A program made the position numbers and the translations under genes. From Pseudopithomyces maydicus (Eukaryota; Ascomycota; Dothideomycetes; Pleosporales; Didymosphaeriaceae): 64,000 nucleotides of DNA. Numbering within the stretch: position 1 is the stretch's first letter; the number at the start of each line of letters is the position of its first letter. The stretch covers positions 1,178,001-1,242,000 of the forward strand of contig JANTUC010000015.1 in the NCBI GenBank assembly GCA_026873275.1, written 5' to 3'. Below the pieces are notes generated by a model. It had not been told where the DNA came from. It ran no database searches and saw only the letters and a list, made by a program, of their open reading frames with translations. This document shows positions 55,889 through 64,000 of this stretch, one piece after another.

Positions 55889-56524
55889 AGCTCCTACCAC
55901 TACTTTGAAACAAGAATCTGGTTGAGAAAGGGGGTCTACAGCTTCGGTCGCCTTCTTAAAGAGCTAACCCGAGAGAAACCAGGTCAACTGGTCGCATGCT
56001 CTGTATGAACATCCGGTGCACGCTCATGGAGTTGCCCGTCGCGCGCTTGTAGCCGAAGCGAGGCAAGCCGATAAGCTTATCAGGTTGAGCCGAGGATGAG
56101 CGCTCGGTTACAACTGCCCCATGGGATGTAGCGCGAATACGATCACTCCGTCGGACAGCGAATTCCGACGGATACAAATACATGGCAGGAAGAGGTGCTA
56201 TTCTCAACATGGCGACCAACATGTAACTAATGAGACACGTCGTCTTTCTGGTCTTCTTGATTTGATTTGATTGACTGCTCAACAGGGAACGTGAGGCGCA
56301 TTCACAAGAACAGGCCTGAGCGCCCAACCTCCAGGGCTCCTCCCCACGAGATCTGTATAAACACCACTGTTCTCGAACCTCAGGTCGACAGCTGCTCTCC
56401 TCTCAATCATAAAAACGGATACAGGAAAACATATATGTGGGTACATTGCAGTAGGAGATTCGCTTCCGTTACCAAGATGTAGAGATGGTCATTTCAACGA
56501 TATATTCAAGTCTACAGCCGCTTG
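55889..56524. other. intergenic region
   Basis: Promoter of the amidase and 3' end of the GT15 gene. The frame 55956-56327 (123 codons, minus) has no motif and could overlap the amidase leader. Nothing else seen. Confidence 0.5.
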
Positions 56525-57799
56525 CTAATCTTCCCATTTATCTCCCCACATCTTATTTGGCCATGCTGTTGGCCTAGAGGATCTTTGCACCTTATTCATG
56601 CAATAGTTCTGAAAGTTTCTGACCTGCTTCTTCTCACACCGACATCCCGTACCACCGTCTTCGCCCTTCACAACGTCGTCGCCCAATGGCCCTAGCACCT
56701 TGCTGTCTTCCAACTGCATCCCTAAAGCGTTTGCCGGCGACACCTTCCACGGATCATGATAGTATCCAAAGTCCTCAAAATGATGCAACTCTTCTGGTCT
56801 CAGTAGCAGCGCCGCCGCAAAAGCATGCACGCTTGCATCACCCCATCGTTCGGCGTAGAATCCTCCTTTTAGATCGAGAAAGTCAAAAAACTCTCTATGT
56901 TCCCTCGAGCGAAAGAAGTCTAGGTCGCCGATCTCGAAATTCGACCAGAAGTGACACAAGTTCCACTCGTCGCCGTTCATGTCGTGCAGTGGCTGCCCCG
57001 CCTTGAGCCACCGGAGCCCCCAGGGCATCCAACTCGGCCGTACAAGGCTCTTCCATAAACTCGTCGTGCGTATATTCTTCATGGCCTTGAACTCGCTCAC
57101 CGCGCGAAATAGGTCTGGCACCGTATTATCAATCTCCCAGAGCGCAATCGTGTAGCCGTATCTCTTGTTTCTCTCGCGCATCAAGCGAAAAGGGTCATAA
57201 GTAATCGCACACGAGAACTGCACATGTGGCTCGACTCTCCAATACCACTTGTACTCCTTCAGTGCAGGCACGTCGTAAAATCGTCCGGAATAGAAACGAC
57301 ACATGTGGTGGTACCCTTCCAAGTTTCCCTTATGAATGCCAAGTTCCCCATTTGCTCGAACCAGCTCTTTACCCAGCTCTTCATCCATCCATTCAGGAAA
57401 CCCAAAATACTCTTTCCCCACGACCTCGAACTTCTTCTCCCCGCTCACAACACTGCTGACCCTATCGATAAACTCCTGCGTAAACGCCTCATTATTCATA
57501 AACACGATCGGATAATGAAACCACCGATTAAAATGGTCCTCTAGCGACTGCAACGACGATATCGCGGACTCCAGGTCCTTGTTCTGCGCCAGCATGATGA
57601 TCGCTGCGTTTTCGCGCGGCGCGCTGGTATCTGGCTCTCTGCATCCTACTTGAAAAACTGGATCTTTTTCCTCCGATGGCCTGGGGACGTGGTAGTGGAA
57701 CTGGTGGTAGAGAATTTCAAGAAAAAAGCTGAGTAAGATCGCGGCTGCGATTTGGAATTTTGGAGAGCGCCATCGCACGAGAGCAAGGCGCGGATGCAT
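56525..57799 (-). CDS. GT15 alpha-1,2-mannosyltransferase, Kre2/Mnt1-like
   Basis: Golgi enzyme that adds alpha-1,2-linked mannose from GDP-mannose to O- and N-glycans. Single exon, 424 residues from the ATG at 57799; a longer in-frame extension begins only at GTG. Type II anchor is KFQIAAAILLSFFLEILYH. Family blocks are present in order: IIMLAQNKDLESAISSLQSL, YHHMCRFYSGRFYDV, KYYWRVEP-like KWYWRVEPHVQFSC, DEWNLCHFWSNFEIGDLDFF and GGFYAERWGDASVHAFA. The glutamate in WRVEP and the histidine/aspartate pair of the last block correspond to the metal/nucleophile region of Kre2. Length is close to the family norm, so the gene looks intact. Confidence 0.95.
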   Translation of the reverse strand: MHPRLALVRWRSPKFQIAAAILLSFFLEILYHQFHYHVPRPSEEKDPVFQVGCREPDTSAPRENAAIIMLAQNKDLESAISSLQSLEDHFNRWFHYPIVFMNNEAFTQEFIDRVSSVVSGEKKFEVVGKEYFGFPEWMDEELGKELVRANGELGIHKGNLEGYHHMCRFYSGRFYDVPALKEYKWYWRVEPHVQFSCAITYDPFRLMRERNKRYGYTIALWEIDNTVPDLFRAVSEFKAMKNIRTTSLWKSLVRPSWMPWGLRWLKAGQPLHDMNGDEWNLCHFWSNFEIGDLDFFRSREHREFFDFLDLKGGFYAERWGDASVHAFAAALLLRPEELHHFEDFGYYHDPWKVSPANALGMQLEDSKVLGPLGDDVVKGEDGGTGCRCEKKQVRNFQNYCMNKVQRSSRPTAWPNKMWGDKWED

Positions 57800-59414
57800 A
57801 GTATGTATCCTAGGGATGGAGGATTGAGTGTGGATGGCGGGGCATGGTCGCTGTGTGAAAGAGGGGCTGGGAAGGCGACGTAGAGTGTAGTGCAAGAACA
57901 CCGAGTGCGACGTCTGAGTGCATACAAGACGGTTTTAAAGATGCAGCAACGGGTTTTGTTTGGGGGTGGCGTGGTGTGATCGGAAACACAAAGGCAACAG
58001 ACAAGGGGTGCACAGATTATAAGAACCTTGTTGTGTGGATTAGTTGTGGGATCACACTAGCTGGGCTTCCCCTGGAAGTAGTATATGTACGAGTTCGTTG
58101 GTATTAATTTGGGGGTCAAAAGTGGTGGTGAGTTGTCGAGAAATTTACATTTTGAACGTCTCTATCGTGACCACACTCTAATCGGTGAACTTTTCTCAAG
58201 GCGATCGTGTATATAGCAAGTATTTGAAGACTGCTTCTCTGCGATTGTTCTCGCAAGAGTGTGACATAGCAGAAACATATTGAAGTGTTTTGATTGGGCA
58301 AGCTTTGGATGATAAACACCGAGCGACCGCTTAGCCATATGTGGAGATTATCTACAGCAGCCATTGGGTACTGTGATACACCCGACCCACTTGAGAGATC
58401 GACATAGGGGCTTGTATGGAGTAAGACGCGGCTGTGCACACTTCTTGGTATGCTTAAAATAGCCAAGTCACTGTGATGAAGATACGGCTAGAAAGTAGAT
58501 ATGGGTGACCCTACAATGATATCTACGTTTTGCTAAGTTTCATGACAATTCCTACATTACCGTTTTCGTCAAAGAAAACGGCCGTAATCTCCAAGGAACA
58601 ACACCCTTGCCTTCGATCGTGTTGGTTGATCTAGGGCTGACCTGCTGCTCTAGGACAAGCTTGTGAAACAACTACGCCAAATGACGCAGCCAAGAGGAGT
58701 GCACGGAACTGTAATGCCATCCGCTATTTCATGGGGATCCGAATTCTAGAAGCAAACTGCCCAGGTGAATACAATCTCACATTTTTGTACCTTAATAAGT
58801 AGGTGGTCTCTTCTCTCTGAATTTCGTGGGGTTATTTTCTCAATGCTGCGTAGTAACGTGAAATTGAGGCATACAAAATGAGGACAAAGAAGAATGTATC
58901 ATGAACGAGGAAAGACAGAGAGGCTGAGCTAAAATATATCGCGGTCGCTGGTTATGGCTTCTTTTGTTCACGTTGCTGCCGTCACCTCAGTACCGTAGCA
59001 ACCGGTCAGTCAGTATCTAATCGGTGCGATCGGAGACACTTTGCTCAAGGGCTCTGAGACACTGCCTCCACCTGAAAGACATAGAGATGGAGTGGCTGTA
59101 AAATACGTGGAGCATCGACCAATCATATCGATTTGAAACACTGCAATGCGAAATACGACCGATTACTACTGCGGACTTAAAAATTACGGCCGGTGAGTAC
59201 GTCAACCGAGCTGAGCCATTGTCCAAGTCAACCTCACCGTCTTCGCATTGAACGCCAGAACACGACATGGCGAAGATGCAGCGCCTCGTTCTTTATCGTA
59301 GTAGCTTTTATAAAGCTGTGCCGCAGATTGCGACACAATGAATTCGACTGACTACACCGCTCACGCAGCACATAGACATTCTACATACCAGTATCGATCC
59401 AATAATCGAGCACC
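57800..59414. other. divergent intergenic region
   Basis: Upstream region of the mannosyltransferase (-) and of the next gene (+). TATAAA at 59309-59314 is placed well for the latter. No gene seen. Confidence 0.55.
59309..59314 (+). promoter_or_regulatory. TATA box
   Basis: TATAAA 101 bp upstream of the ATG at 59415. Confidence 0.45.
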
Positions 59415-60197
59415 ATGAGTACCACGACGTTGACACCCACGGTACCTGATGAGAAGCCACCCATCGATATTGAAACTATCAGCGATCAGGAAAAGAAGGA
59501 GCTCATCACCTCCGACGTCGTGTCCATCCTCAGCGGGGCTACAATCGATGCATCCGACCTCTCCTTCAAGCTTGCGAAGACATACCACATCAACGCGAAG
59601 GGCATCCCCGTACTGCGCCTGCCCGTCCCGCCTTCCGAACTCGTCACCACCGTAACCAGTCCCGATGGCAGTGTCGCGTACAATTCTACCCGTGAGAGGC
59701 GCAGCTCTGGCAACTGCGTTCTGACCAACGCCGAGGGCCACCAGCTCATTGCCACACAATACTTCTTCGGCCCAGGCAGGGACCCCGTGCTCATGCGCCT
59801 CGATACTGGTGTCGGCGAAGACAATATCGTCAAGACAGTTTCGAAGTGGACATCGCGGTCGCAGAAGTTCCTGCTACACGACGGGCGAACCTTTGAATGG
59901 GAATACAAGAGGGAGAGAGGGTTTGGAGGCCAGGATAAGAAGGGCACTGCGCTTGTCATGACAATGAATGGTAAGAGGATTGCGGTTCTTTTGAGAAATG
60001 AGGAGACAAGGACACCTGGGAGCAAGAGCTGTAGCGCAGGTAATGGCGGCGAGCTCCTGCTTGATGAGGGTATCGGCGGGAAGGAAGGCATTGGCGAGGA
60101 ACTTGTCATTGCGACAGTTTTGCTGATGCTGAAGAAGGAAGTTGATCGCAGGAGGACTGTACAATTTTTGATGATTGCCTCCGCCGCTGGAGCATAG
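59415..60197 (+). CDS. uncharacterised protein, tubby/LURP-one-like candidate
   Basis: Single-exon gene, 260 residues, not recognised with certainty. Residues 1-60 are polar and probably disordered. The rest alternates short predicted strands with turns (VAYNSTRERRSSGNCVLTN, SRSQKFLLHDGRTFEWEYKR, GTALVMTMNGKRIAVLLRN) and ends in a hydrophobic helix, EELVIATVLLMLKKEVDRRR. A beta-barrel around a C-terminal helix is the layout of tubby/LURP-one (LOR) domains, which bind membranes or phosphoinositides. This is a fold guess only. No signal peptide. Confidence 0.8.
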   Translation: MSTTTLTPTVPDEKPPIDIETISDQEKKELITSDVVSILSGATIDASDLSFKLAKTYHINAKGIPVLRLPVPPSELVTTVTSPDGSVAYNSTRERRSSGNCVLTNAEGHQLIATQYFFGPGRDPVLMRLDTGVGEDNIVKTVSKWTSRSQKFLLHDGRTFEWEYKRERGFGGQDKKGTALVMTMNGKRIAVLLRNEETRTPGSKSCSAGNGGELLLDEGIGGKEGIGEELVIATVLLMLKKEVDRRRTVQFLMIASAAGA

Positions 60198-60566
60198 TGT
60201 GCTATTTTATTCCTATCGCATCTGAAGGCTGGATGAGTTTTTGGCGCTGGTCTTTTGGCTTTGCAATCGTGGCTCTTTTAATAAACTTATTCGTATAAGC
60301 ATATGGCTCTGGGCCTGGTGACATAACGTGACGTTTGTGTTACCAGGCGATTTGCTCCTTTCATCTCTCACATGTATGAATACTGTTCTATCAAATGATC
60401 GAAAACAGATCATCGGTTTGAACGATTAAGTACACAGCCGGCCGGACTGATTCGTCTCACGACAAGCACGACCCTGTACCCACATCTTGGCATCGTCCGA
60501 GCACTCGTCAGCAGAACCAACATGTACTACTAATATACTTTCTCGCAATTGTCCATCCACAGTACA
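60198..60566. other. short intergenic region
   Basis: No gene or clear signal seen. Confidence 0.55.
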
Positions 60567-60952
60567 ATGAAAGCTCAATATATTGCGGGGAGACTGCTAC
60601 ACATTATTCTGGTCCTATTCCTCTGCTATCTCCTTTTACGCGGGCTCTACTACGGCTTTACACTCTTGAAAGATGACATGCGCCGCACCAACGCCGCCAC
60701 ACAGCCGTCGGAGGACACGGGATCTATCACTATGATTGAAGATGATAGGCCGAGCCCGGAACAGATTGTGAGTTGATCGCTAACCGTAGCGGAGCTTGCC
60801 AACACAAAGCTCATCCCAAGCAGGCCCGCTCCCTAAACACCGTCTGGCTATCGTACGATCCTGATCATTGTCGCAATGTTTGCGAGGCCTCGAAGGTGGC
60901 GTGCAAGCTGAGAGATTGCCGAGCTGTGCCAGGCGTGAGGAGCTGGGATTGA
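60567..60952 (+). CDS. small single-pass membrane protein
   Basis: Predicted 109 residues from two exons (60567-60767, 60824-60952); function not recognised. The 56-nt intron has GTGAGT and CAG ends and joins two frames in phase, which supports the model. One helix, LLHIILVLFLCYLLLRGLYY (residues about 10-29), is followed by a charged linker (DDMRRTNAATQPSEDTG). After splicing the tail carries a cysteine pattern C-x3-C-x7-C-x4-C (HCRNVCEASKVACKLRDCR). No family assigned. An alternative is that the second exon is a chance frame and the first ends at the TGA inside the intron. Confidence 0.5.
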
Positions 60953-61746
60953 AGGAGGAAAAGCTGGAGACTTGCTGGGCGGAGGTTCGTTATCGATATG
61001 CCGAAGGTAAAGCGCGGCGATGCCGTTTACGGAAACTCGCGTGAAAGAGGCAAGCGCGAGTCAAGCCGCTTTTGGGAACTTTCTCAGGATCTGAAAGATG
61101 TGTGCAGAGTTACGATAGTAACGACTCCAAGGATCTGTGTTTCAAGCTCTTGCTCAAGTCTCCCGGCATGCCAGCCTACTGGATATGTGTACGACGACAC
61201 AGCTCGACAGTAAGGATATGAACGCCAAAACAGCATGGAAGACAGCTACTCATCATTGTATCTATCTTGTTAATTGCGGTCGTCATCAGCTGTTCCATTC
61301 CGTGGATCTACTCTATCGAATAATAATACTACCTGGACCTCGAATCGTGCAATTCAACATAGTCAGTCATCTACCACCTCGACCATTTTTTATCCAACCA
61401 AACTACCTGTACATCATTTACAACAGTAGCGTCTTTATGCGTTTCTACAATGCAATTGAAATCCATTCAGTTGCCACAGCAATTATGAACACGCGCTTAT
61501 CAATAGCAAACGGGACAGATTAACGACCCATATTGGAAGGCACGCGTCCCTTATTAACATGAAGCCAGTCACTTAGGCAACAATTTTTTCAATACGTCGC
61601 GTCTGCCTTCACGGAAAGCATAACATAACAATCCAAGCAACATAACAATACAATATACCCACACCTTGTCACTAAAATTACAAACACCCGCAAATCTACA
61701 CACGTCCAAATCGCAAACACAACCATCATCAAGTCCACCACTAAGA
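60953..61746. other. intergenic region
   Basis: AT-rich stretch without a credible frame on the plus strand; the minus frame at 61569-61815 is discussed under rejected items. Confidence 0.5.
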
Positions 61747-61992
61747 ATGTGCCAGCAAGCCAAGACCGGATACACCATGTGTCCGCACGTGCATTCTGAC
61801 GACAAGATCGAGGCATGTGGAAATGCGCCTAACGCCCAGGAGGAGAAGTTTTGCGACAAGATTCTGACCTACTGGAAGGCTATTCGGAAGCCGGGCAAGT
61901 GCATGTGGTGCCTTCGTCACGATGCCGAGGACAAGAACAAGAAGACATGGGGTAGAGGCAAGTGCAAGAAGCGACCCTCCTGGTTGGAGTGA
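61747..61992 (+). CDS. small cysteine-rich protein (MC-type)
   Basis: Predicted 81-residue soluble protein starting MCQQAKTGYTMCPHVHSDD, single exon; not recognised. Seven cysteines include CPHVH and a CMWCLRH pair near residue 51, a pattern that could bind zinc. It lacks a signal peptide, so a cytosolic or nuclear site is likely. The C-terminus is basic (GKCKKRPSWLE). The next plus-strand gene also starts with MC and has an early Tyr/Thr-rich segment, so the two may be diverged relatives. A canonical intron follows in the presumed 3' leader. Confidence 0.65.
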   Translation: MCQQAKTGYTMCPHVHSDDKIEACGNAPNAQEEKFCDKILTYWKAIRKPGKCMWCLRHDAEDKNKKTWGRGKCKKRPSWLE

Positions 61993-62382
61993 AGTGCAAC
62001 TCGCGATGGCGGTCTCTAGATATGAATGATGGTGTATTCAAGGTAAGCAAATCATTCCGTTTTGTTGTGTCGCCAGCTAACTCTTCACAGGTCAGGACAC
62101 TCATGGCTGGAATATTTGTTGTCTGTTGTCTCTGTCAATTGCACTGCGGTTGGTACTTCAAGGGCGAAGCCTTGTTTGGGTTGTATTCGCAGAAACACTT
62201 ATATGTGGACTTGTGAATTCCGGCCCTCGGCCCATGGTTCTGCTTACATTTCTTCGCTCCGGCGATGGCCTATACATGGAGCTTTCCTTTAAACTGATTG
62301 GTAGATCTCCGTCATAATCATACCGAATCCAATTTCTTAAACCTCACATTGCTCCAACCCTGCTACAACACATACATGCAAC
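61993..62382. other. short intergenic region
   Basis: Holds the intron-like element above and the promoter of the next gene. Otherwise nothing seen. Confidence 0.55.
62043..62090 (+). other. intron-like element after the stop codon
   Basis: GTAAGC ... GCTAAC ... TTCACAG: donor, branch site and acceptor in proper order over 48 nt, beginning 51 nt after the TGA of the 81-residue gene. It could be a 3' UTR intron or show that a further exon exists. Confidence 0.4.
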
Positions 62383-62664
62383 ATGTGCTACGTCTACTAC
62401 ACCAACCACGCACTGGTAAAAAGCTGCATCACTTGGGAAGAAACACGCCCTTGCTCAGCTAAAGATGACATTGACCATCGTGTTAAGTGGGTGCCTTTGA
62501 AGGCGCGGCCTGCACCGGGTTGGGATCCTGCGACTCATAGAAAGACAGATATAGACAATTGGGCTTCGCAGTATTTCAGGAGATTGCCGGCTAGATGGGA
62601 CTACAAAATGGAGAGATGGTGGAGAATTTCACAGTTCCCGATAGAGGAATTTGAAGATCATTAA
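62383..62664 (+). CDS. small MC-type protein, tryptophan-rich
   Basis: Predicted 93 residues from one exon, starting MCYVYYTNHALVKSCITWEE. Cysteines at 2, 15 and 24 match the spacing of the first cysteines of many small fungal MCY proteins. The C-terminal half is rich in Trp and Arg (WASQYFRRLPARWDYKMERW). Function not recognised. Real coding is supported by the clean ATG start, uniform frame and similarity in layout to the gene before it. Confidence 0.6.
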   Translation: MCYVYYTNHALVKSCITWEETRPCSAKDDIDHRVKWVPLKARPAPGWDPATHRKTDIDNWASQYFRRLPARWDYKMERWWRISQFPIEEFEDH

Positions 62665-63434
62665 CTTAACACTGTAGGCTTGATTTCGAGTTTTGAGCAA
62701 GCTAGTGTTTACTGTAAATGTGGTGTCTTGATGACCTTGAGGATCAAATCGCGATCAAAAAGGGTAGATCTTGCCTTTCGGGGGTGGTTTGAGGCTTCCA
62801 GGATGGCTAATAGGTAGCTATATGCGCTGATGAGCGAAGATGGTTACATGTGGGTGGGCGTGGTGAAATCTAGCATTAAATAAACAAGCAAAAAAAAAAA
62901 AAAAAAAAAAAAAAATCATGGCTTCCAGATGTTCAGAAGCACAACTTTACAGATGATCAATGTACAGAGAGAGAGTTTTTGATTCGATATAGAGAAAGCT
63001 AGACCAACTCCATCAACAGAACAGTGAGCATGGGAATGATAAATGTACGCTCTCCTTGGCACCCAATATTGACGCACTCGAAAAAGATGAGAGAGACAAC
63101 CCGATTCAGCCAAAGTATGAACCCATGTGAAGAAACTTGATGAGGAAGACATCTTCGTTTAGATACAGGATTGCTATGAGACAACCATCAAGACTGACTA
63201 TCCTCCAAAAGTCATATCAAAACAAGTGTGATAGGGTCTACAGTCGATACGACTAACGCAATTATTGTTGCGCCAGATTGAATGCAAATCGTCAGGGAGT
63301 GAACAGGGCAAGCGTCTTATTGCTGACCCTGTGCCTGACGCTGCTTATACCGAGCTCAAAGCTGCGTTTCCTCTGCCCTATACTGATTTTCTCTTCCTAA
63401 TGCTGTATTTCCTCTTTCTGACGCTGCCTTTCCT
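62665..63434. other. intergenic region
   Basis: Contains the A26 run and AT-rich sequence. No gene seen; the minus frame at 62916-63152 has no motif. Confidence 0.55.
62890..62915. repeat. A26 homopolymer
   Basis: Twenty-six consecutive A. It could be a genomic microsatellite or the tail of an old retroposed copy. No target-site duplication is evident by eye. Confidence 0.9.
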
Positions 63435-64000
63435 CTACCCAACGCGATATCGAATGCGATCTACAGTGATCTTAACCTCAACCCCTTCCTTGAAGATCCC
63501 GAAGCGCTGAACTAAGGCAGATTGAAACTTTCCAACAAATTCATTGACCTTATCAATTCCGATGGCATAAATTATTGTAGGGCAAAGCTTCAGTGAGATC
63601 GATAGACACTGAAGCTTGGGAAGAAGGAAGAGACTATGAAGCTGAAAATCTAGTAAGATCTCGCCTACCGATCGGAACCTCTGGATCGAATTACTAGCAT
63701 CCTCTATCACCTTGTAACTGCAGAATTCCAACCTCAGGTCTTTGAGAGCAGGGAATTTATGACAGAATTGTCCAATTGACATGTTAGAGCGCCGTGTGGA
63801 GCTGCTAACGTAATTGAATGCGAGCCTTTGGACTTTATCGATGCCGCCACCGAATCGACTGAGAAAACCACGGAGTGTGTCGCAAGCGTGTTCGTAACCA
63901 CGTTCATACTCAAAAAAGCCAAAGACGAACTGTGAGTGGCGAATGAAAGTGAGAGTCCCCACATGGTATAATAACCTATTCGTAAACACGATGTCAGGAA
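63435..64000 (-). CDS. uncharacterised protein, C-terminal part (cut by window edge)
   Basis: Frame open from the window edge to a stop at 63435, so about 188 C-terminal residues are seen and no start. It contains NRLLYHVGTLTFIRHSQFVF, then RGFLSRFGGGIDKVQRLAFN and LPKLQCLSISLKLCP. The leucine-rich, F-box-associated style (strand-helix units like KDLRLEFCSYKV) resembles the many uncharacterised F-box-like proteins of ascomycetes, but no F-box is visible here. The end is RIRYRVG. Confidence 0.65.
   Translation of the reverse strand, partial: PDIVFTNRLLYHVGTLTFIRHSQFVFGFFEYERGYEHACDTLRGFLSRFGGGIDKVQRLAFNYVSSSTRRSNMSIGQFCHKFPALKDLRLEFCSYKVIEDASNSIQRFRSVGEILLDFQLHSLFLLPKLQCLSISLKLCPTIIYAIGIDKVNEFVGKFQSALVQRFGIFKEGVEVKITVDRIRYRVG

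Noticed and set aside
59486..60109. 207-codon minus-strand frame
   Set aside because: Shadow of the 260-residue plus-strand gene; Ser/Pro-rich with no domain.
61569..61815. Minus-strand frame ending in a helix and basic tail (VWVYCIVMLLGLLCYAF)
   Set aside because: Tail-anchored look is tempting, but it overlaps the better-supported 81-residue gene on the other strand and is cysteine-rich only because that gene is.
1..64000. Search by eye for tRNA genes, CRISPR arrays, transposons and metabolite clusters
   Set aside because: No credible tRNA B-box context, no regularly spaced repeats, no transposase or reverse-transcriptase motifs and no polyketide or peptide synthase. A proper tRNAscan and repeat search would be needed to exclude small elements.

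Overview
The window reads as nuclear DNA of a filamentous ascomycete (Pezizomycotina). Genes are spaced about 1-2 kb apart on both strands, introns are short (about 45-200 nt) with GTAAGT/GTGAGT donors and CAG/TAG acceptors, and the families present are typical of such fungi: HET-domain protein, GT15 mannosyltransferase, DUF3405, DUF4360, LicD/Mnn4-like, Fmp42-type MFS and Bcs1-like AAA. A Dothideomycete (Pleosporales-like) origin is an inference from gene content only. No tRNA, rRNA, CRISPR array, transposon or secondary-metabolite backbone gene was recognised.

Layout. 0-3.6 kb: gene-poor DNA, a doubtful relic on the minus strand, then a small secreted-protein gene with an in-frame stop. 4.4-15.1 kb: five minus-strand genes (Fmp42-like MFS transporter, four-helix membrane protein, HET-domain protein with a frameshift, secreted astacin metalloprotease, ABHD-type hydrolase). 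16.1-21.0 kb: one large single-exon gene of unknown function. 21.3-27.2 kb: CYP7/CYP8-like P450 (-), Bcs1-like AAA ATPase (+) and LicD-family protein (-), the last two convergent. 28.8-38.4 kb: a Tim17/22-like membrane protein (-) divergent from a small conserved protein (+), then kinesin-8 (Kip3), cytosolic PheRS alpha subunit and an NmrA-like protein, all on the plus strand. 39.3-49.1 kb: DUF3405 Golgi-type protein (-), an 85-residue protein with an 8-nt first exon (-), a medium-chain reductase (+) and a DUF4360 secreted protein (-). 51.2-57.8 kb: MsrA (+), GFA-family protein (-), amidase (-), GT15 mannosyltransferase (-). 59.4-64 kb: a tubby-like candidate, three small cysteine-containing proteins (one with a membrane anchor) and the C-terminal part of an uncharacterised protein cut by the window edge.

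The genes do not form one pathway. Three (LicD/Mnn4-like, DUF3405, GT15) point to Golgi glycan work. Two complete genes (astacin, DUF4360) and one broken gene encode secreted proteins.

The most striking window-wide signal is that at least four, probably five, otherwise intact genes are each interrupted by the loss of exactly one base in or beside a short homopolymer: HET, Tim17/22-like, Kip3, DUF4360 and the amidase 5' end. One of them is a highly conserved kinesin motor. Residual indel error in the assembly is the simplest explanation, so these genes should not be read as biological pseudogenes without checking reads. The stop in the 2.7-3.6 kb gene differs: the frame is the same on both sides, so it looks like a true point mutation (CAG to TAG is possible).
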